Shown: piece after piece, positions 56,601-64,000 of the stretch
Position numbering within the stretch: the stretch's first letter is position 1
Layout of the letters: every line of letters starts with the position of its first letter
Assembly: GCA_016987375.1 (NCBI GenBank)
Contig: PJRA01000263.1
Location: forward strand, 3,581,575-3,645,574
DNA length: 64,000 bases
Origin: Brachionus koreanus
Lineage: Eukaryota; Rotifera; Eurotatoria; Ploima; Brachionidae
Direction: 5' to 3'
Made by a program: the position numbers and the translations under genes
Notes under the pieces: generated by a model
Told to the model about the DNA's origin: nothing
Database searches by the model: none
Seen by the model: the letters and a program-made list of their open reading frames with translations, nothing else

Positions 56601-59600
56601 TTATATTTGTTTTTTTGATTAGCATTAGATCGAGATTAGAAATAATCTTTATGTGAAGAAATTGTCCAAAATTATTTTTCATAATTCAATCTCTTTTTAA
56701 AATATTTTCGATTTCACTAAAAAAAACTTAAACAAACAATTTCTAAGAATTTGAATTAACATTTGGCATCTAAATCTTTCTTCTAAAGTATTTTCAAGAT
56801 TAAGATTATTAAGTCGTGTCTGGTGTATTTTGTTTTAAAGATTTTACGAAATCTTAAAAATGAGAATAATTGACCTAAACAAAATTCTGCTTGATTTAAT
56901 TTTTATTTTTTTTTAATTTAAAAAGTAACATTTTATGTATTCTTTAGTAAAACTTTGAATGTTCATTTAAAAAGACGATTGTATATCTGGAGATCAAAAA
57001 ATCCAAATTGCTGCTTCAAAATGACAAAATTTCACCTTAAAATCAAAGACTCGCCTCCAATAATACCCATGTCATTTAAAGGAAATTTTTCCAAACCGAC
57101 TTTTAAGCAGGTAAAAATTTTAGCTGGTTCCAAAATTAGTTATAAACAAAACTTGTAAAACTTGTAATTTTTGACTAATCATTTGATTAAAGGTAAAAGT
57201 TAGTTTGCGAATCTTGACTAAATCAAAAGATAACACACTTATACATAATCAATCGAATGATTCCAATATTTCACACTTAAAACTTGATTTATGGAGAAAA
57301 CAATTGATCGTTAGAGCGGATTTATACAATAAACAAATTAACGCAACATCAGCATTTACTTTCGACTCTATATATACCGATGATGACCATCAGGTATTGA
57401 TTCAGAAATAAATATTAATAAATTAGTTTAATTTTATATATTTTTGTAAAGGATGATATTTGCGCGTCAATTTTATCTTCAAATGACGCACTTAACTTGC
57501 TAAATCAAAACCAAAATTCATGTATAATTACTTATGGATGCAATTCGAGTCAAACCAGCGTTGGATCGGACAATTTTGTTGGGTCATTGGGTCTGATTCC
57601 TTTGACTATTTGCTGGATTTTTAAATTAATGGAAGAACATAGCGTAAAGTATGGAATAAAATACGAAATAATGATGTCAATTTTAGAGATAAGAAAAAAC
57701 CAAGCTTTTAATCTTTTAAATAATGAAAATTGTCAAACAGAGACTATTTCAAGTAGTTTCAAAAATATTTCTCAGTCTGAGAAAGCTTTATTTCATTTGG
57801 ATGAAGCTCTTGGAAATCGTGATTCCAATTCGCATTTGTTTTTTTCACTATTAGTTGAGTCAAATGGCTTAGAACAAGACACCAATGGATTTTCTCAAAG
57901 TATTTTTTTTTTCAAAATTTACAAAATATTTAGATCAATTTTTATATTAAAAAAAAAAAGATATTAAAAAAATTTGTTTTGTCGAATTCGGGAATGGTGA
58001 AATTAATGAAATAAATTTTAGGCATTTAAATTGTTTGCTCACAAGCGTAATTAATGGCGAATATCTAGAAAAAACAATATTGACAAGGCTGTTAGGCGAA
58101 ATGTTTAGCACATCTAATTTAAAATTAGGAATTGTGGCCCACGTTTCATCCGATCAAAACAATTACGTTGAGACGTTGGACATACTTAGATTTACATCAA
58201 GCATACAAAAGCTCATTGCTAATAAAGAATCAAGAGTGAGTAGGATTTTTTCAATTTAAGTTATATTTTACTCTAAAATCTAAAAGCTTTTAATTTAAAT
58301 TAATTAAAGAGATTTTTTCTATCTTTGGTTTATATCAAAGACTAGATTAGCAATTAAGAGTTTATTTTTCAAATATTTATAAATCATGCAATTTAAATTA
58401 CAACTTATTTTCTCTTAGATTGTTTGCATACGCATCATAAATTTCTTTTTCGGTAGTTTATTACCGTGACTAGTCAATCATTTGATCTAGCAGTCGACTA
58501 GGCTCTAATAAAAATATTGCATGATAGAAAAGCGGCTTTTTTTTTATTGAATTAGATTTAGTTGTGGCTCTTATCGGAATTTTTTTTATTTTTATTTCTT
58601 ACAATAAATGTAAAAAAAGATAATTTAGAAGAGTATTCGATGTTTTTAGGAAATTTTCTATTTTCATGTTTTACGTTTAATTTGATAAATTTTCATAGCT
58701 TTTAACTATTCTTTGTTGAATCTATTACTCTTTTTTACTCATTTTTTTTTCTTTGGTAAAAATTAAAAATTTCAAATTTGAGGGTTTAAACGAAAGCGTA
58801 GGCTTTTCGGACAAACCCAGTAGCATTCACTCACAATTATTTATTAAAAAAAAAAACAAAAACATATCCTTTGATCAAATTTAAAAATTTATTCAAAAAA
58901 TCATTAAATGTATTCTTATATTGTAGACTACGCAAAAAAATTAAATGATAGTTTTTGAATGTTTGTTAAAGTTTATTAATAAGAAAATATCAAAATGTTA
59001 TAATAACTATTATGGCCATTTGTGGACTTTTATCTGTGTGAATTAAGAAAATATTAGAAGATATTAAATGGTTGAATTGGTTGAGATAAGCAGGAGCAAG
59101 TGAATTTGGCGAAGCATGACTGCGCTTTATTTAAATGTTGATGCAGCTACAAACATTGCGCTACATAAATAAATAAACAATGATTTGATTAAATCAAAAG
59201 GAAGTAAAGTTAAATAGAATTCTAAACAAATATTTAGAAAAATGAGTAAAAAGCTCGAGGACTTTTTCACAGTTTTTTTTTTCAAATCGATAAGATAAAT
59301 CCATGATGAATTAAAATGAAGATTAAAGCCGATTTTGAATTTTTAACTTTGAACACTTATGCAATCAATTGAAAAATTAATTTAAATTTTTTACATAAAT
59401 GCACGACAAGATCTAACAAGTGCTAATCAATGTACTTTAATTAAAATGTTTCCATTCCTATAGTCAAAAGCGTACGCCAAATTCTCCAAGGCTGTTTATT
59501 TTTTTCAAGGTGATTTATCAAACTCTAATCTAAATCGAAAAATCATTAATGTGTAATTAAGACAATTCGATAAGCGCGGAAAATTCTTCACAAAATAAAT

Positions 59601-62600
59601 CAACAAAATTTTTCAAATGTTTATCTTCGATTGAAGAAATATTTAGACCAACTTTGATCGTTCGCCAAATAGGCAAAATTTTACATTAAAAGCCCATAGA
59701 ACACGAGCAATTAAATTAAGATAACAATGATAAATGTACAGCTTAAACATCATTGGAATTCATTGATAGTTCTATTTCAAATACATTTATCGATTAATGT
59801 TACCCATTAACATTTCTCAAGAGTATGTTTTTTCAGACGATCGAATTGCTAAACTACATTTTTAAATATTCCAATCGACTGATTGGTAATTTATCACAGC
59901 ATGGCGTTTATTTACAAACTAGGCTTTTATGGCATTTTCCTTAAACAAATCTTTTTGTTAAGTACATTCGAATTTTATTATATTGTTACTTTTTTCGAGT
60001 TATAAAATTGATTACTACTGAGAAATTGATTCTAATCAGCTAACGGCAAAAATTACATAATCAAAATTAAGAATGAGAATGATTTTTTTTGTTATTAAAA
60101 AATATGTCTAATAAAATTAAGATTTATATTTTAAAGGTTAACAGATAAAATTGATGACTTTTAAAGGGAATTAATCAAACAACTAGCCATAATTTTTGTT
60201 TTTTTTTTAAAACATAACTAAAAAAATTAATTTTTTTTTAAGTATTAGAAAAAAGATTCTTATTTTTTTTTCTTTAAAAAAATATTTAAGTTTCAATTTT
60301 TTACAAAAGTGTTCATTCAACCCATTGGACTTTTAAGTGTTAAATGAAAATTATGATAGTTTCAATAAGTTTGAATCTAAAGGGAAAATTGTTTTTTTTA
60401 AATGAAATTAAAATATGAAGAATCCTGATTTAATTATATATTTCAATAATTATCTTTAAATTAAGGTATAATAGCTGATTAGGGTATTTCTTTGTTAATT
60501 CAAATAATTTTACATCAGTGCTTTGTATTTTATTCAATCTTTATTATTAAAGAATTATTTATATGCGCAGAAATAATTAAATTTGATCGCTAGAGCGAAA
60601 TAAATATATTCAATGTCAAAAATAGAAATTAAACTATAAGCTTTTATTTAAAATTTGTTAGTTTTTAAACTATCCAACATTAATAGTTTGTTTTAACTAG
60701 GGGGATAATATTTTATGATATCAGAATAAGAGCGGATATAAATTTATTTGACTTTGATTTAATTATGCTGTGTTAAATTGAAAAATAATAAGATTTTTTA
60801 TTGATTCAATTGATTTAGGAATATTTGTTTTAAATATTTGAATTAGTAAATATTAAAAAGTATTTAGCCTTTGGTTAGCTTGATATTTTAGTCGTAGCGA
60901 ATTTTCTAAGCTGGTGAAAAAGTAATCTGCAGCTGAGGTTTCAAGAGCCGGCAAATAGATCAAATATGAGAGTATATTTGATTAATTTGAATAACTACTT
61001 GAATTAAAAATAAACAAGGGAATTATCCGTAAAAAGGTAAAATAAATGAATAAACACAATACGTGAATAAACTCGAAGAGTAAATGCTCAATTGCTTTGA
61101 TAGAATTTTAATTATACGTACCGAATATAATCAATTAATCTATCAATACTTAATTAAGTTTCATATGTGTAGGCAAAGCTAAAGTGAGGCATACTAGCTC
61201 AGCCGCATAGCTTCTTTTCTACAAGAAGTCCATCAAACAAAAATCATTAAGAAGATTAAGAGTTCTCAAGTTCTTTTTTTGCTACGCACTTGGATTCATG
61301 TAGTCTTCAATATTCTATATATCAAAAGATTACATTTTATTTTTAAACGAAAAAATAATTTTTTCCAAAAATTTTTTATTTTAAATTTAGTTCTGATTTT
61401 AACACTCAAAACCCGGATAACTTTTAAAACTTTTTTCAATGAAAATAAAATTATTTTATGGAAAAAATTAAATAATTTTATAATATTTCTTATTTAAGAT
61501 ATGATTGAAAAAAAAAATTATAAAAAAATTATTGAATTTATTGAATAAAAAACAATAAAGGAAGTTACAAAAAGGAGTTCAAAAGACCCCTCCGGTTTTT
61601 GAGTGTTAAAACAGAATAATTAAGATTGAATATAATAAAAATTCTAATTAATGAAAATTTTTAGGCAAGTTGTTATGTCAATGATTAAATTTTAAACCAA
61701 TTAAATAAAATATCTTAAAACATTTTATTTTACAAGTTATTTTCTTTAAGTGTTAAGCTTATTTACTATTGAATTTAAATTGTATTAATACCCGAGTTGT
61801 TCAAGTGGAAATAATTCTTACTAATAATCCTTTTTTTCTATTTAAGATGAAATTAGATAAAAATAATAGCATAAAATCTAAAAACATGGCCGATCATTGT
61901 CCATCAATAACTAGCACACCGAGCAAAATGAAACTCGGTTCTGCATGCCAGAATAACAAAATGACAGAAGTTTGGATTGACGGACCAAAATATAAGCCTA
62001 AAGTGTCTCCAATAAACAGAATCTTAACTCCGGGTGAATCTATTAATTTTAACGAGATTTGGATCGATGGACCCAATGTGATTGAGACCAAACCAAAAAA
62101 AAACAAATCCAAATCAAGACACAGTGTTGATCAAATGCAAAAATTAAATTCGTATTTTGAGTCTATAAAAGATTTAAGATTTGACCCCACAGATTCACAG
62201 GAATGTCTAGATAAAGCTCTTTTAAAACAATTAAATGAACAGGATGCTGATATTATAGAAAATTTTGTCTTCAGCGGAGATTCTAACTCCAGACCTATTA
62301 GTCTTTTAAGTGTTAATTCTTCTGATACATATTCCACTGCAACTAATTCTACTACTAGTTCAGAATTTAACAGATCTGAATCTAGTTACATTAAAAAATT
62401 GGAAGATTTAAAATCAAGCTATGATAAAATGATATTTAAACAAACTTTTGAGCCTATGGAATCTCTTCACAAAACTTTAGAGTCATTTCTTAATTTAGAC
62501 CAGCAAATGATAACAAATCACGAAAATCAACGAGATCTAGACTCATTTGACCGGCCAAGTAAAATGACTGAGAGTGAAAAAGAGAAAAGGCTCTCAAGAA

Positions 62601-63466
62601 TTCTGTCACCAACAAGATTGAGATCCCAAAATGTTCAAGATTTTCATGTAACTGTAACAACAACACAAAATTCTCCATCCGGCTCTTCATCATGCTCTTC
62701 AAGTTCAACAAATTCATCAATAACCCCACCCTCGTCAACACCAAATTCAAGCTTTAATCAAGAATGCGTTGCAAACCGAACGGACATCAAAAATAGACTT
62801 TTCTTCAATTTTAATTCGCGAAATGGACTTTTGTTTCAAAATTGTAATTCAATGCCTAATAGCCCAATTCATAGTAACTTTTCGCGTGAGATAATATCAA
62901 ATCAGTCAAAAAATGTCGATACTATCAAGAACAACAAAAAACAAGAATCGATAATAAATCGAATTTTCAATAGAACTAAGTCCCGGGAAAGATTTCAGAA
63001 CGGTATGATTTATAATAACAAGGCTATGAGAAAATAATAGCTATTTAATTAACCTTAATTCTAATTATATAAGCTTAAATAACCATCAAAATATATTTTT
63101 GTATTTAATTGTAAAAAATATTAATTATCAATTATAACTTTTTTTAATTTTAAATATTTTCTAAATAAAGTATCCGAAAAAATAAAATTTTTAAATGACT
63201 CATTAAAACATCAAAAATGTGAAATTAAGAATTTTTTCAAATTGGAAAAAAAATCAAAGCTTTTTGATTATCGGCAACGTTTTTCAATGTTCTCGAATGG
63301 TAAAAGTAATTCAAAGGTAAGAATTTAAAATAAAACTTTATAAAATATTTCTAATTTGGCACGATAGCTCTGTCTTGGAGGTCCAGGTCAAAAAAAGAAT
63401 AGACATAGAATAGATTATATGAATGAGAATATTCGATTCTTAATGTTAAAATCTTACGATTTTTAA
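50696..63466 (+). CDS. KIF26: KIF26/VAB-8-type kinesin-like protein with degenerate motor
   Basis: Proposed: join(50696..50922, 56948..57110, 57193..57393, 57452..57899, 57961..58235, 61847..63002, 63171..63316, 63368..63466), 904 residues in frame. KIF26/VAB-8 are microtubule-binding, non-ATPase kinesins of axon guidance and cell migration. Seen: motor start VKVSLRILTKS, SAFTFDSIYTDD, CIITYGCNSSQTS where active kinesins have AYGQTGSGKT, LGLIPLTICWIFKLMEE, EKALFHLDEALGNRDSNSHL, CLLTSVINGEYLEKTILTRL, IVAHVSSDQNN and VETLDILRFTSSIQ. The spacing is that of KIF26A/B. The large exon carries two EVWIDGPK/EIWIDGPN motifs and a Ser-rich tail. The first exon (50696) is tied in only by matching phase and absence of another partner. 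If the donor at 63003 is not used, the protein ends at 63037 (834 residues). Motor part sure, ends less so. Confidence 0.75.
54410..54500 (+). repeat. Dispersed repeat, copy 3 (in KIF26-like intron)
   Basis: taataaataattgtgggggaa, then ttgtccgaatagccttcgct and tttgtttaaaccct. It matches the reverse complement of 58770-58860 over about 75 bases and more loosely the copies at 16561 and 21862. Confidence 0.65.
58770..58860 (-). repeat. Dispersed repeat, copy 4 (in KIF26-like intron)
   Basis: Minus-strand copy: taataaataattgtgagtga, ttgtccgaaaagcctacgct, ttcgtttaaaccct. Same order as copy 3, which lies in another intron of the same gene, in opposite orientation. Confidence 0.65.
61397..61611. 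repeat. Short TIR element (MITE-like) in KIF26-like intron
   Basis: Left end ttttaacactcaaaacccgg and right end ccggtttttgagtgttaaaa are near-perfect inverted repeats of about 20 bp; 215 bp long. The termini resemble those of 38651-38843. A single similar end (ggacttttaagtgttaaatg) sits near 60334. Confidence 0.7.
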
Positions 63467-64000
63467 AAATTTTAAATATTTTCATTAATTAAATGTATTT
63501 ATTTTTTTACAAATACACATAAATCATTTATTCAATTATTTTTTTAAAAGTTATCTATCTGTAAAAATTTGACTGCTTTTAGAAGAATAAGTAGTTTTTC
63601 CTCATCTATGACATACAGTTAAGCAATTCCTTTTAATTCGCCGATGTTATCGAGTAACTTGAATTTTATCACTTATTTTAATCAGCTCTCAGAGCCACTA
63701 TAAAATTGTTTGTTCTGATAACAAATAACATAGAATGATAACATAGAATTTCATATTTACACTGCATTATATAGAATCCAGATTATTAACAACTGTTCGA
63801 AAGTCATAAAGTCAAGTCAAAAGACTGTGTAAACTTATTTAATATGACGAGGATATTTGATTCGTGGGCATAAATCTTCATCTTTTTCTATATACGATTG
63901 ATCAGAGAGCTGCCAATCTTTTCAAAATTTATCACCACCAAGAAAAAACATGAATTAATAGCCCGAGAGATCCAGAGTTTTATGCTTCAAAGCTTCAACA
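63467..64000. other. 3' flank after the last KIF26-like exon
   Basis: Nothing recognised. The last 150 bases are less AT-biased and could be the edge of another feature beyond the window. Confidence 0.35.

Noticed and set aside
1..64000. CRISPR arrays, operons, ribosome-binding sites, prophage or plasmid features
   Set aside because: The window is spliced animal nuclear DNA. No direct-repeat arrays with spacers or prokaryotic gene organisation were seen.
1..64000. tRNA, rRNA or spliced-leader RNA genes
   Set aside because: I looked for paired A/B boxes and cloverleaf-like stretches and found none convincing. A covariance-model search would be needed to exclude short RNAs.

Overview
The window is nuclear DNA from an animal. 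Genes are broken by short GT-AG introns (mostly about 50-60 bp, a few of 1-6 kb), non-coding DNA is very A+T rich with long A and T runs, and several products belong to animal families: RANBP9/10, the OCA2/P protein, the KIF26/VAB-8 kinesin, MEMO1, a calumenin and a rhodopsin-type GPCR. Very low GC with tiny introns suits a monogonont rotifer such as Brachionus or a similarly AT-rich small invertebrate. This is inference, since no marker gene settles the taxon. There is one assembly gap (30988-31100).

Layout. 1-2433: 3' part of a divergent type II P-type ATPase. 2700-5700: two fragments of one non-LTR retrotransposon family flanking an ARF-like GTPase (3515-4168, minus), plus a stray copy of a calumenin exon. 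6305-8475: calumenin/reticulocalbin-type EF-hand gene with two mutually exclusive exons. 8669-14847: two minus-strand paralogues of a proline/valine-rich protein with an identical 650-bp core. 15-18.5 kb: repeats, including a GC-rich retroelement RNase H fragment and LINE relics. 18599-20514: RANBP9/10 (minus). 22.4-22.8 kb: Tc1/mariner relic. 24012-28701: tandem secreted lipases, the second carrying a dead mariner element inside what can be read as an intron. 32220-35659: a peptide-type GPCR whose intron holds a TIR element. 37207-38263: two-TM protein of unknown function (minus). 39415-41370: 5'-truncated LINE. 41982-44586: compact cluster BET1-like SNARE (+), DHFR (-), MEMO1 (+). 46261-50197: OCA2-like permease. 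50696-63466: a probable KIF26/VAB-8 gene with 6.0-kb and 3.6-kb introns containing repeats.

The genes do not form a pathway; they look like ordinary single-copy animal genes separated by degenerate transposons. The most notable points are the mutually exclusive exon pair in the calumenin gene, the homogenised core of the 9.6/13.9-kb paralogues, a lipase whose reading frame can be kept only by splicing out a mariner, an ARF with the catalytic Gln replaced by Arg, and several small TIR or dispersed repeat families. Exon boundaries were read by eye from GT/AG sites, phase continuity and family similarity; no transcript data were available.
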